Shown: positions 45,963-54,368 of the stretch, piece after piece | Numbering within the stretch: the stretch's first letter is position 1 | How the letters are laid out: each line of letters starts with the position of its first letter | Source of the DNA: an uncultured Granulosicoccus sp. | Lineage (GTDB): Bacteria > Pseudomonadota > Gammaproteobacteria > Granulosicoccales > Granulosicoccaceae | NCBI GenBank assembly: GCA_937924505.1 | Contig: CALDSR010000045.1 | Span: 19,213 to 83,212 of the forward strand | Direction: 5' to 3' | Length of the DNA stretch: 64,000 nt | Notes under the pieces: model-generated | Seen by the model: only the letters and a program-made list of their open reading frames with translations | Databases searched by the model: none | Told to the model about the DNA's origin: nothing | Position numbers and translations under genes: made by a program

Positions 45963-47300
45963 ATGTTGATTGACGGAGACAGCCATATTGCTGTGGTGGG
46001 TAGCGGTGCCGCGGGGCTTGCAGCGGCCTGGCTACTGGCCAAAACCCATCGGGTAACGTTACTGGAAAAGGACGACCGATTAGGCGGACACGCCCACACG
46101 GCCGAAATATCCGGTGCGGATGGGCTTTGTATCGACACTGGGTTCATTGTCTACAACGAACCGTGTTATCCCAACCTGGTTGCCTGGTTCAACGAAATCG
46201 GTGTGGCGACCGAAGCGAGCGATATGTCATTCGCGGTGTCGCGTGATAACGGCGCTTTCGAGTACGCGGGTGGCCCGAGGTTCGGTCTGTTGGCGCAACC
46301 TGGCCTGCTGGTAAAACCAAGATTCTGGCGCATGCTGCGTGACTTGCTGCGCTTTTACCGCGAAGCGCCAGGCACGCTGAGTGACGATGCCACTGAAAGT
46401 CTGGGCGATTTCCTGGCTCGCAACCAGTACTCGGATGCCTTTGTGCATGATCACCTGTTGCCCTTTGGCGCCGCGGTCTGGTCAACCTCCAGAAAACGAA
46501 TGCTTGACTATCCTGCCATGGCATTTATCCGCTTCTGCGAGAATCATGGTCTGCTACAACTGTCGGGGCGACCCCAGTGGCGAACCGTTACCAACGGGTC
46601 TCATAGCTACGTCAGGTCGGTGGAAAAAGCGATCGGTCAGGAAAATATCGTGACCAATTTCCACGTCAACCGCATCGAGCGTCAGAAGGATGGCGTGATC
46701 ATTCACGCTCGAAACGGACAACACATTCGTGCTGACCACGTTGTCATCGCCACCCACGCGGATCAGGCGCTCAGCTGTCTTGACGACGCAAGTGAGCAGG
46801 AGCAAGCGCTACTTTCCCCGTTTGCTTATGAATCCAATCTGGCCATATTGCATACGGATACCCGCTACCTGCCGAAGCGCAAGCGGGCCTGGTGCAGTTG
46901 GAATTATGTTGAGATGGGTGGGGGTGCCACCGCACCCGTGTCGGTCAGCTATTGGATGAACCGACTGCAGAACATCGACTCTGACACCCAATATGTCGTG
47001 ACTTTGAACCCGGAAGTGCCTCCGGATGAACACTCAATACTGCGTTCGCAAGTCTATGAACATCCAGTGTTTACGGGTGAAACCTGGCAGGCGCAACAAC
47101 GCTTATGGTCGCTCCAGGGGCAGCGTCGTACCTGGTTTTGCGGTAGTTACTTCGGTGCCGGTTTTCATTAAGATGCCATACAGGCAGGCTTGGCAGTTGC
47201 CGAACAGCTCGGCGGCACATCGCGTCCATGGGCGCTCGACAACCCATCGGGAAGAATTTTCGTTCGCAAGCCCCCGGCACTTGAGTTGGTAGCTGCGTGA
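45963..47300 (+). pseudogene. FAD-dependent amine-oxidase-like protein interrupted by in-frame TAA
   Basis: The first 402 codons (45963-47168) encode a flavoprotein of the amine oxidase/protoporphyrinogen oxidase fold: IAVVGSGAAGLAAAWLLAKTHRVTLLEKDDRLGGHAHT at the start, then GFIVYNEPCYPNLVAWF and RPQWRTVTNGSHSYV. The frame reaches TAA at 47169-47171 in WFCGSYFGAGFH-stop, just where relatives continue with an acidic residue and the final FAD-binding helix. The same frame then continues for 42 codons (DAIQAGLAVAEQLGGTSRPW...) to TGA 47298-47300, which overlaps the next gene's GTG. A GAA-to-TAA change is the simplest explanation. The truncated protein lacks the end of the FAD site. Homologues are required for lipid modification in the ChrR regulon. 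Confidence 0.8.
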
Positions 47301-48046
47301 TACCCAGTGCGCTTTACACCGGTGACGTTTATCACAGTCGCAAGCGCCCGCGCGAGCATCGTTTGCGTTACCGAGTATTCACATTGCTTTTGAATCTCGA
47401 CGAGATACCGAGTATCGCCTCGTCGTTATGGCTGTTTTCGCACAATCGTTGGAACTTACTCGGCTTTCACGACAAGGATTTTGGTGAGGGCCGACAAGAA
47501 TCACTGCGAACCTATATAGAGAGACTGCTGCAGGAAAACGACATCGAGGAATCTCCGGACACCATTCTCCTGAGCTGCTACCCGCGCATTCTTGGCTATG
47601 TATTCAATCCACTTAGCCTTTTCTATTGCATCAATGAGAAGGGGCGACTTTTCGCTGTTGTGCACGAGGTTCACAACACTTTTGGTGAACGCCACGCTTA
47701 CGTATTGCCGGTGCTGTCAAATAGTCAAGAATGGATTCATCAGGAGGCAACTAAAGAGCTCTTTGTGTCGCCATTCGCCCAGATGAACATGCACTACGAT
47801 TTTCGTCTCAATCTACCCGATGAAAAGCAAGTCATCGTGATCAAGGCAAGCGACGAGGACGGCGTTCTGATTACTGCAAGTTACACGGCCAGCAAGCAAT
47901 CGTTGACTGCCGCCGCTCTGACGCGGGCATTCTGTCGGGTACCGCTGATGAGCTTCAAAGTCATTGTTGCTATTCATTGGGAAGCGTTGCGTTTGTGGAT
48001 CAAACGAGTTCCCTGGTTTAGCCATCAACCAAAACCGAATCAATAA
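47297..48046 (+). CDS. DUF1365 protein of the CFA synthase-associated cluster
   Basis: The 249-residue product starts at GTG 47297, overlapping the final stop of the interrupted flavoprotein frame. It has the family pattern SALYTGDVYHSRKRPREHRLRYRVFTLLLNLDEI, LLSCYPRILGYVFNPLSLFYCIN, EVHNTFGERHAYVLPV and FHVSPFAQM-like VSPFAQMNMHYDF. DUF1365 genes nearly always lie between an amine-oxidase-like gene and a cyclopropane fatty acid synthase-like gene, as here. Biochemical function is not established; a role in membrane lipid modification is inferred from context. Confidence 0.9.
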   Translation: MIPSALYTGDVYHSRKRPREHRLRYRVFTLLLNLDEIPSIASSLWLFSHNRWNLLGFHDKDFGEGRQESLRTYIERLLQENDIEESPDTILLSCYPRILGYVFNPLSLFYCINEKGRLFAVVHEVHNTFGERHAYVLPVLSNSQEWIHQEATKELFVSPFAQMNMHYDFRLNLPDEKQVIVIKASDEDGVLITASYTASKQSLTAAALTRAFCRVPLMSFKVIVAIHWEALRLWIKRVPWFSHQPKPNQ

Positions 48047-48061
48047 AAAAAGCAATAAACC

Positions 48062-49318
48062 ATGACTGATTCCAATAGCGAGTTCGTTCAGCCTCGATTG
48101 CCCGTACATTACCGTCTGCAAAATCTTCTCGGTAGTGTTATCGGCCGGAAATTCGATCAAGTGCTTGATGGCATCAATGTCGGACAGTTAAGTTTGACTT
48201 GGCCAGACGGTCACACTACTCAGCACGGTGTTCGCTCTGAAAAACTCGATGAAAATGCGCATGTCGTCCTGCACAACTTCAAACCGATCCGACTGCTGAT
48301 GTTCAATGGTCAGAATGGGTTTGCGGAAAGCTACCTCGCAGGCCATTGGACTTCCGACAGTCTTGAAAACCTCTTCCGGCTCATCATGAACAACGAAGAG
48401 AATATCCGGCAGTTGATTCGTGGCAGTCGTATTGCGCGGTTCTTCAACACACGTAAACACGGCAACAACGACAACACAAGGCAGGGCAGCCAGCGCAATA
48501 TCGCTTATCACTATGATCTGGGCAACGATTTTTATTCTCTGTGGCTTGATCAAAGCATGAACTACTCTTCCGGTATATATGAAACCGGTAGAACACTCGA
48601 AGAGGCACAACAGAAAAAATTGTACAATGTCAGTCGATTGCTCAGCCCCAAGCCCGGAGCCAGAGTGCTTGAAATCGGCTGTGGTTGGGGCTCGATGGCA
48701 AAGCACCTCGCGTGCGAAAATGCCTGTGATGTACGTGCTATTTCGCTCTCGACCGAGCAGCTGGTTTACGCGCGAAACCATAATCAGGTTGCGAAAACAG
48801 GCGGTGAGCATCTCGGCAGTACCTGTTTTCAACACGAAGACTACCGAGAGGTCACGGGGCAATTTGATCACATCGTATCGATCGAAATGTTTGAAGCCGT
48901 TGGCGAACGGTATTGGCGGACCTACTTCCAGAAGATTCATGAACTGCTTGATCATGGGGGTACGGCAGTCTTGCAAATAATCACCATTCTGGAAGACTAT
49001 TTCGACAACTACAGAGCCAATCCTGATTTTATACAGCGCTATATTTTTCCCGGTGGCATGCTCCCGACCCGAACCCAGCTGAATGCCTTGATCGAGGAGG
49101 CGGGCTTTGACCTTGTTCAATCACAGTGGTTTGGTGAAAGTTATGCAAATACCCTGAAAGATTGGCGGGAGCGATTTGAATCAGTCTCCCAGGATGTTCG
49201 TTTACAAGGGTTTGATGAACGATTCGTGCGGATGTGGCGCTACTACCTGACTTACTGTGAAACAGGCTTTCGCTTTGGGCGTACTGACGTCGGTCAGCTG
49301 GTTTTGTGCAAACGTTAA
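48062..49318 (+). CDS. cfa: Cyclopropane-fatty-acyl-phospholipid synthase-like methyltransferase
   Basis: The enzyme transfers a methylene or methyl group from S-adenosylmethionine to an unsaturated acyl chain in a phospholipid. The 418 residues show an N-terminal lipid-binding region with FAESYLAGHW, then IAYHYDLGNDFYSLWLDQSMNYSSGIY, the SAM-binding VLEIGCGWGSMAKHLA, IVSIEMFEAVGERYW and QRYIFPGGMLPT, which follow CFA synthase order. In this gene order (flavoprotein, DUF1365, CFA-like) the product may be a furan fatty acid methyltransferase rather than a cyclopropane synthase. Ends 15 bp after the start block spacing normal for the operon. Confidence 0.9.
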   Translation: MTDSNSEFVQPRLPVHYRLQNLLGSVIGRKFDQVLDGINVGQLSLTWPDGHTTQHGVRSEKLDENAHVVLHNFKPIRLLMFNGQNGFAESYLAGHWTSDSLENLFRLIMNNEENIRQLIRGSRIARFFNTRKHGNNDNTRQGSQRNIAYHYDLGNDFYSLWLDQSMNYSSGIYETGRTLEEAQQKKLYNVSRLLSPKPGARVLEIGCGWGSMAKHLACENACDVRAISLSTEQLVYARNHNQVAKTGGEHLGSTCFQHEDYREVTGQFDHIVSIEMFEAVGERYWRTYFQKIHELLDHGGTAVLQIITILEDYFDNYRANPDFIQRYIFPGGMLPTRTQLNALIEEAGFDLVQSQWFGESYANTLKDWRERFESVSQDVRLQGFDERFVRMWRYYLTYCETGFRFGRTDVGQLVLCKR

Positions 49319-49381
49319 CGTTTTAACGTATTTCACCTTTTGACGTGATCTGCGAGTGACAGGTCAGCGTAACGGCAAACG

Positions 49382-50026
49382 ATGAATGCGATGACACGAT
49401 TCTGGCCAATAAAATTTCCTGTGAAGACTGTGCTTGTGAGTGCTGTGTTTACACTGATGAGCGGGTGCTCCAATATGACCATTGAAGGCTTGGCGCGAGA
49501 TACGCCGACGTTTGACTTTAGAGAATATTTCCAGGGGCACACACGTGCGTCTGGATGGTTCTCCGATCGCTTTGGCAAACCTCGTCGCCATTTCTGCGGT
49601 GATTTTATTGGTACAGATAGAAACGGTAAGCTTGAACTTGATGAAACACTTTACTACTCGGACAACGTCGTCGAAAGCCGGATTTGGCTGGTTGAGCTTG
49701 GCCCTGAAGGGAATTTTTCAGCAACATCAGATTCGCTGATAGGCGAAGCGACCGGTGAGTTCAGAGGTAATACGCTTGCAATGGATTACAACATGCGGGT
49801 GAAAATCGCGGAGGGTAAAGAGTGGGTACTTGCCATGAAGGATTTCATGATGCTGCAACCTGACCATAGTCTGCACAACATAACGCAAGTGTACAAATGG
49901 GGAATTCGTATCGGAACCGTCTCAACGCAATATGTTCGTCACGACGGTACACAAACCTGCAGTGAAGTTATCACACGCCAAAGTGGTTTTTTACCAAGTG
50001 TTAGGGGTGCCGAGAAGGCTGCTTGA
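49382..50026 (+). CDS. DUF3833 lipoprotein
   Basis: The 214-residue protein has a signal peptide with lipobox LMSGC (Cys29) after an ATG at 49382; ATG 49391 is a second choice. The mature part contains FDFREYFQGHTRASGWFSDRFGKPRRHFCGDFIGT, YYSDNVVESRIWLVE and YNMRVKIAEGKEWVLAMKDFM, which are the DUF3833 blocks. It is a lipocalin-like periplasmic lipoprotein that commonly accompanies DUF1365 and CFA synthase genes, so it belongs to the same operon and may handle lipid intermediates. Confidence 0.88.
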   Translation: MNAMTRFWPIKFPVKTVLVSAVFTLMSGCSNMTIEGLARDTPTFDFREYFQGHTRASGWFSDRFGKPRRHFCGDFIGTDRNGKLELDETLYYSDNVVESRIWLVELGPEGNFSATSDSLIGEATGEFRGNTLAMDYNMRVKIAEGKEWVLAMKDFMMLQPDHSLHNITQVYKWGIRIGTVSTQYVRHDGTQTCSEVITRQSGFLPSVRGAEKAA

Positions 50027-50047
50027 GGTACTCAGCAGGCGTGATGG

Positions 50048-50758
50048 TTATTCGATCAGGTAGATAATCTGGCTGCCGTCCTTGCCCGTGAATGCAAGCC
50101 GCGACCAAATGAGGTTTTTGTCGTACCAGACATCGGCTTGAATTTGACCAGCAATGCGGTAGTGGTCAGTTGTAATGACACCTCGACCAGTTGTAATTTC
50201 CTCTTCACCCATTGACTGCATGTCAATAACACTAGCGTTACCTGTAATCGTATTGAAAATGCGCTGAGTACCAATCACATTGGCATTCCAGTGATTGCTG
50301 GCGAAATACAGGCGTTCAACCCTGCTTGTATCATTTGCACGGAAAAGCTTGCTACCGGCTTCGTCACTGGACATCGATACCGTGGTGACAGTGCTATTTT
50401 CGGTCGTCGTACCAGTCACGTTCATCAACTGGTCGTGTTCCCAAATTTCTTCACTAATGTAGTTGAAGGTGAACACAGGGATCTTCATTACAGTTACCCT
50501 GATGTTCGACTCGATCGAAACGTTCAGCCGATCGCCATTTCCGGAAAACCGGATTTCATGTGTGCCAATGCGCTTGCCCTTGCGGGTGATTCCGTACCGG
50601 CTTACTGCACCATAGCGATCGGCCAGCTCCCGTGCACCCGGGTGTGATTTCGCGGCTGCATAGGCTCTTTCTGCATTCCCAACGCTGAACAAGAATGCGC
50701 AGCTGCCTGTCAACGCGTGTAGAAAGCGTCGTCTGGAATATGAGTCGTTATTGTTCAT
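50048..50758 (-). CDS. DUF6134-like exported protein with twin-arginine-type signal
   Basis: ATG 50758 overlaps the tmcA stop by 11 bp and gives 236 residues. The N-terminus SRRRFLHALTGSCAFLFSVGNAERAYA has the SRRxFL twin-arginine pattern and a likely cleavage after AYA. The mature part (YGITRKGKRIGTHEIRFSGNGDRLNVSIESNIRVTVMKIPVFTFNY...EEIW) is a beta-rich fold typical of DUF6134/DUF3108-like proteins in ChrR regulon neighbourhoods. Location is periplasmic; function unknown. It is convergent with the DUF3833 gene, so it probably shares the pathway though not the promoter. Confidence 0.75.
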   Translation of the reverse strand: MNNNDSYSRRRFLHALTGSCAFLFSVGNAERAYAAAKSHPGARELADRYGAVSRYGITRKGKRIGTHEIRFSGNGDRLNVSIESNIRVTVMKIPVFTFNYISEEIWEHDQLMNVTGTTTENSTVTTVSMSSDEAGSKLFRANDTSRVERLYFASNHWNANVIGTQRIFNTITGNASVIDMQSMGEEEITTGRGVITTDHYRIAGQIQADVWYDKNLIWSRLAFTGKDGSQIIYLIE

Positions 50759-52691
50759 GTCCTGTGTACGTGGCGGATACGTCAATGGTTCGCTTGCTTA
50801 ACCAGCACCTCAGCTTTTTTTCTCGCAGTCGGAGGCTGTCATTTTGGTGGCACCCCAGCTGTTCATACAACTGTTCCAACCAGTCGGCATTATCGGGTGT
50901 GTGTCGTGCGAAGCGACGAATTGCGCCGAGCGTATCGTGTACGTTTCGCTCGCCGCGAACCAGACGCTCCAGCAGCGCTTGGTCACACAAATGAGGATCT
51001 TCTTTGGCATGATGAGGGATGCCGACACAGGTGTGATGATTGTCAAGGTACAATTGATGCACAGATTGCAGTAGTTCCTCATGTTCGGGTTCGAGCGATT
51101 TGAGCACGGCTAGCGATCGAGCCCCGCTGCGAGGATTTTGACGGTAGCCCTGATGCGCAATCAGGTAGCCATGGTGCCGCCAGAAGGCTTTGGCAGCGGC
51201 TGTATCAGCGAAGCTTGCACCAATGATGTCAATGGTGTCGGTGAGCGTGTTCTCGATGAATTTTAACAAGCCAGATGCAATCTTGCGCCGACGCCATGCA
51301 GGTGCAACGGCGATCCGCGTCACACGCGCATAGCGTGCATCCAGGGCGGTTTTCTGATTGGCCGTTTGTGCCAACAACTGAGGTAATAGTTGATGAGCAA
51401 TGCGACGTTTTTTCGCAACGATGGCTTCGTGCAAAGATCTATCCAACTCGCCTTCAATGGCAACAAGTGACGCTGCCACACATTGGCCCGAAACCATGGC
51501 TGTAAATACCAACAGGTTTTCTGCATCGAGCAAATGTTGAAGATCAAGGACACTGGTTTGATAATGATGTTCACGGAGCAGCACAAAAATTGACTGTAGC
51601 AATTGATCATCAGATGCCAATCGTTCCTGATCGACGTGTTTGAAAATCGGTGCCGAAGACGACTTGTCCGGGGCAGTCAAAATTGGTGTGTCATTACTCA
51701 ATAGCAGGCGATCAACAAACCATTCAAGTGGGTCTCCGGATTTCCATCGCCATGGAAGGGCAGGCTCGAGTTGACGCCAGCCCGGACGATGGTGGTCCAG
51801 CCATTCGGCAAATCGAATACTGAAACCGCGACCAGCGCTTTCGTATCCTTCAATTGTTGTTGCCAGAATTACCTTGGGGTAGCGCAGAACCCACTGTTGT
51901 AACAAATCCAGCGAGATGTTTGCCGCTTCGTCGACCAGCAAGGTATTTGCCGATCGATCCAGCACCTGATCTACCGCGACAAACGGTAAATTTCTGGCTC
52001 CTGCAGACTTTGTGACGCTGTTGATAGCGCCTCGATATGACGCTGTTATCAAAAACTCTTCGCCTGACGATGACAGGGTTGCCGCCAGGCGTCCCAGCAA
52101 GGTTGATTTGCCGCGTCCACGTTTGCCCACAAGCACAGCTACTGCATTGCCATCAGCCGCGCAAAGCTCGCGCAGTGTTATCAGCAGCCTGTCCTGTTCT
52201 ACAGGCGATGTGGCGTCGGTGTCAGCTGTTTTCGATAATGATGATATTGGCGGTATCGCGCCAAGCAGCGACACCAGACGACGCCCGTACCGGGATAAAT
52301 TGGCCCATTCATCGAGTGGTGAGGTAATCCAGATAAAAACTCCACCTTGCTGAACCGTTCCTGCCAATGATGCGAATAACCCTGCGTCAAATGCTCTTGC
52401 ATAAATGGCTGTTGTACATTCCGAGCCAAGTATTTTCGTTAGTTCATCACTTCGATCTCGAGAACGGGGCTTGTCCAGCACGACAACATTGCCTCGCAAG
52501 TGTTCGGCAGTCAATCCACGCCAATCAACAGACTCGGTGTTGAACGTCGTTTCAATCACAATCAACGAGCGGTAAAGCGTGTTGTGAGCTCGCGTTCCAA
52601 TTCTTTCGAACAACGCCTGTGCCCCAACGGCATTGCTGACTGAATGGCGAGAAACAGATGTCGGCAATTCACACCGCATGTCAACGCTCAT
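50748..52691 (-). CDS. tmcA: tRNA(Met) cytidine acetyltransferase
   Basis: TmcA forms N4-acetylcytidine at the wobble base of elongator tRNA-Met using acetyl-CoA and ATP. The 647-residue protein contains an N-terminal TmcA domain, the RNA helicase-like ATPase module with Walker A VGKRGRGKSTLL near 183 and DEAAN (LLVDEAANISLDLLQQW), and the GNAT domain with RVTRIAVAPAWRRRKIASGLL and the C-terminal tRNA-binding segment. M5 at 52679 is an alternative start. Its stop lies inside the start of the downstream DUF6134 gene. Confidence 0.93.
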   Translation of the reverse strand: MSVDMRCELPTSVSRHSVSNAVGAQALFERIGTRAHNTLYRSLIVIETTFNTESVDWRGLTAEHLRGNVVVLDKPRSRDRSDELTKILGSECTTAIYARAFDAGLFASLAGTVQQGGVFIWITSPLDEWANLSRYGRRLVSLLGAIPPISSLSKTADTDATSPVEQDRLLITLRELCAADGNAVAVLVGKRGRGKSTLLGRLAATLSSSGEEFLITASYRGAINSVTKSAGARNLPFVAVDQVLDRSANTLLVDEAANISLDLLQQWVLRYPKVILATTIEGYESAGRGFSIRFAEWLDHHRPGWRQLEPALPWRWKSGDPLEWFVDRLLLSNDTPILTAPDKSSSAPIFKHVDQERLASDDQLLQSIFVLLREHHYQTSVLDLQHLLDAENLLVFTAMVSGQCVAASLVAIEGELDRSLHEAIVAKKRRIAHQLLPQLLAQTANQKTALDARYARVTRIAVAPAWRRRKIASGLLKFIENTLTDTIDIIGASFADTAAAKAFWRHHGYLIAHQGYRQNPRSGARSLAVLKSLEPEHEELLQSVHQLYLDNHHTCVGIPHHAKEDPHLCDQALLERLVRGERNVHDTLGAIRRFARHTPDNADWLEQLYEQLGCHQNDSLRLREKKLRCWLSKRTIDVSATYTGHEQ

Positions 52692-53233
52692 GGATAAACT
52701 GTGTCCATCTTGAAACTTGCTGTTTCAGGAAATTCTCCTCCAAGTGGTATTGGTACAGGATGTATTAGACGGCCAAGGATGGCCGACTTTTTTTTGACTC
52801 CCTACCCAAATCGGTAATTTTACCGACCTTGAACCTTTAATTCGCGATGCCGACCTGCCATTCTGTGCGCTGTGGCACCGTATATCAGGTATTCCTCGCA
52901 CACAATATTCGTCCCAAGCTAGAATAAACGGTTGGGTGTCGCGATCGCAATGATGATCGAAAAAAGTCAAATTCATTTTAGGATCAGTGAGTTAGGCCGC
53001 ATATCGTGCTTCTGAGCCAGGGTCTTCCCGGGGGCAGTTGCTGCTCTCATTGCTTATTTAGGCGTCCGACTCTATTTGTTTTGCGTACAATCACGGTCTA
53101 GCTTTACGGCTGGGCCTGCACTGTAGGCTGATTTCGAAAAAGGATGACCAGACAGGCTCAAGCAATACCTGTTCTAGATCTGTTCCAAATTGCTGTGTAT
53201 ATTTTCAGTCACTTTTCAAACGAGGATCACTTA
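52692..53233. other. Intergenic region of 542 bp with three hairpins
   Basis: No protein gene is supported. CTTGAAAC...GTTTCAGG (52709-52729) forms an 8-bp stem. A terminator-like hairpin CGGCCA-AGGA-TGGCCG with eight T follows at 52770-52795 on the plus strand. TCGGTAA-TT-TTACCGA at 52811-52826 is a perfect inverted repeat. No gene on the plus strand precedes the terminator, so a small RNA is possible. The remainder to 53233 is the leader of the FAS1 gene, without a clear promoter. Confidence 0.5.
52770..52795 (+). terminator. Orphan terminator-like hairpin
   Basis: CGGCCA (52770-52775), loop AGGA, TGGCCG (52780-52785), then AC and eight T. It lies downstream of no recognised plus-strand gene, which suggests a short untranslated transcript starting between 52,690 and 52,760. 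Confidence 0.6.
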
Positions 53234-54268
53234 ATGATCAAGAAGTATTTAGCTCTATCGCTCGTCACTGCAAGCATGTTCGTTATGGGCTGCTCTTCAA
53301 GCGATGACGACGACACACCTGACACACCAGTGACACCAACCAATCCACCGGCAACTCCGGGCGTGGGTGGAACTGCTTTCGACACAATTGTTGGCCGTGC
53401 CGATTTGTCAACTTTGCTGGCTGCCATCAATGCGGTTCCTGGTTTGGCTGACACGCTCGATAACCCGGAAAACACTTTTACCGTTTTTGCACCGAACGAT
53501 GATGCGTTCAATGCGCTTGAAGATTCAAATCCAGACGACCAAGCGATTGAGGCTCTCCTCGGTGATCCGGATACACTGGGTCCGATCCTGACTTTCCACG
53601 TCATCAGTGGCGCTGTTGATTCAACAACTGCTTCAAGTGCAGTTGGCACACCTCAAGTTACGGTTAACGGTGCGACGGTTGATCTGGCCGCAAGTGCAAC
53701 TGCACCATCCGGTCTCAGCATCAATGGCGCTGACATACTCGAAGTTGACCTGGCGCCCGCTGAAGGCGGTATCGGTTTCGTTCACGTAATCTCTGCCGTT
53801 CTGATTCCGCCTGCACCAGCTCCGGGTGAAACCGATGGTGGCACTGACGACGGTGGAACTGATGGTGGTGACGGTGGTGGAACCGATGGTGGCGGCACAC
53901 CAGGTGGAACCACTGGTCCAGTAGTAACTGCTCTTCAAGGAGCTGGCCTCGGTGCTTTTGTCGCATTCCTCGACACCAACATTGGTAGCCCTTCCCTGGA
54001 AGACAACACCTGGACGGTTTTCGCACCTACTGATGCTGCACTCGCTGCAGCTACAGGTACCATTAGCGAACAGGACCACATCTTTGTAGGTGGCAATCTG
54101 TCTCCGGCTGAATTGGCAGCGCTGAGTGAAATTGTCACGAATGGAAGTAATTCATTCGCCATCGGCGGTGATGAATCAGACCTGACTGTCGGCGGTTTCA
54201 CAGCCACGCTGATTGATACCGGTGATGCTGGCGCCACGGTGTACAGCATCGATGGTGTCCTGCAGTAA
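53234..54268 (+). CDS. Lipoprotein with two fasciclin (FAS1) domains
   Basis: The ATG at 53234 is chosen because GAGG lies upstream and a lipoprotein signal follows directly (lipobox FVMGC, Cys20); 30 codons of upstream frame are ignored. The first FAS1 domain spans about 45-185 (DTIVGRADLSTLLAAINAVPGLADTL, NTFTVFAPNDDAFNAL, LTFHVISGAV, GFVHVISAVLIPP). A linker of about 35 residues made almost only of Gly, Asp and Thr follows. A second, shorter FAS1 domain runs to the end (ALQGAGLGAFVAFLDT, NTWTVFAPTDAALAAA, VYSIDGVLQ). It probably acts in surface adhesion or matrix contact. A strong terminator follows. Confidence 0.9.
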   Translation: MIKKYLALSLVTASMFVMGCSSSDDDDTPDTPVTPTNPPATPGVGGTAFDTIVGRADLSTLLAAINAVPGLADTLDNPENTFTVFAPNDDAFNALEDSNPDDQAIEALLGDPDTLGPILTFHVISGAVDSTTASSAVGTPQVTVNGATVDLAASATAPSGLSINGADILEVDLAPAEGGIGFVHVISAVLIPPAPAPGETDGGTDDGGTDGGDGGGTDGGGTPGGTTGPVVTALQGAGLGAFVAFLDTNIGSPSLEDNTWTVFAPTDAALAAATGTISEQDHIFVGGNLSPAELAALSEIVTNGSNSFAIGGDESDLTVGGFTATLIDTGDAGATVYSIDGVLQ

Positions 54269-54295
54269 AATCGTCATTATCTGACGAACCGAAAA

Positions 54296-54329
54296 ACCGG
54301 CTGATCGTCTGATCAGCCGGTTTTTTTTT
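54296..54329 (+). terminator. Rho-independent terminator after the FAS1 gene
   Basis: ACCGGCTGATC (54296-54306), loop GTCT, GATCAGCCGGT (54311-54321) and a run of nine T. Confidence 0.95.
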
Positions 54330-54368
54330 GCCTGAAGAATACGAAGCAAACTTCCCGTTCGACATGTC

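Noticed and set aside
47169..47171. Recoding of the stop codon in the flavoprotein gene
   Set aside because: TAA is not used for selenocysteine or pyrrolysine, and no downstream recoding structure is evident; a GAA to TAA change is simpler.
47501..48160. Minus-strand frames opposite the DUF1365 and CFA genes
   Set aside because: They are antisense shadows of well-supported genes without motifs.
52688..52708. Six-codon frame MDTVYP overlapping the tmcA start on the minus strand
   Set aside because: Too short to judge; the strong GGAGGAG upstream is not at proper spacing. Could be a leader but unsupported.
52725..52976. 83-codon minus-strand frame before tmcA
   Set aside because: It runs through the terminator hairpin and inverted repeat, has no family features and no convincing start.
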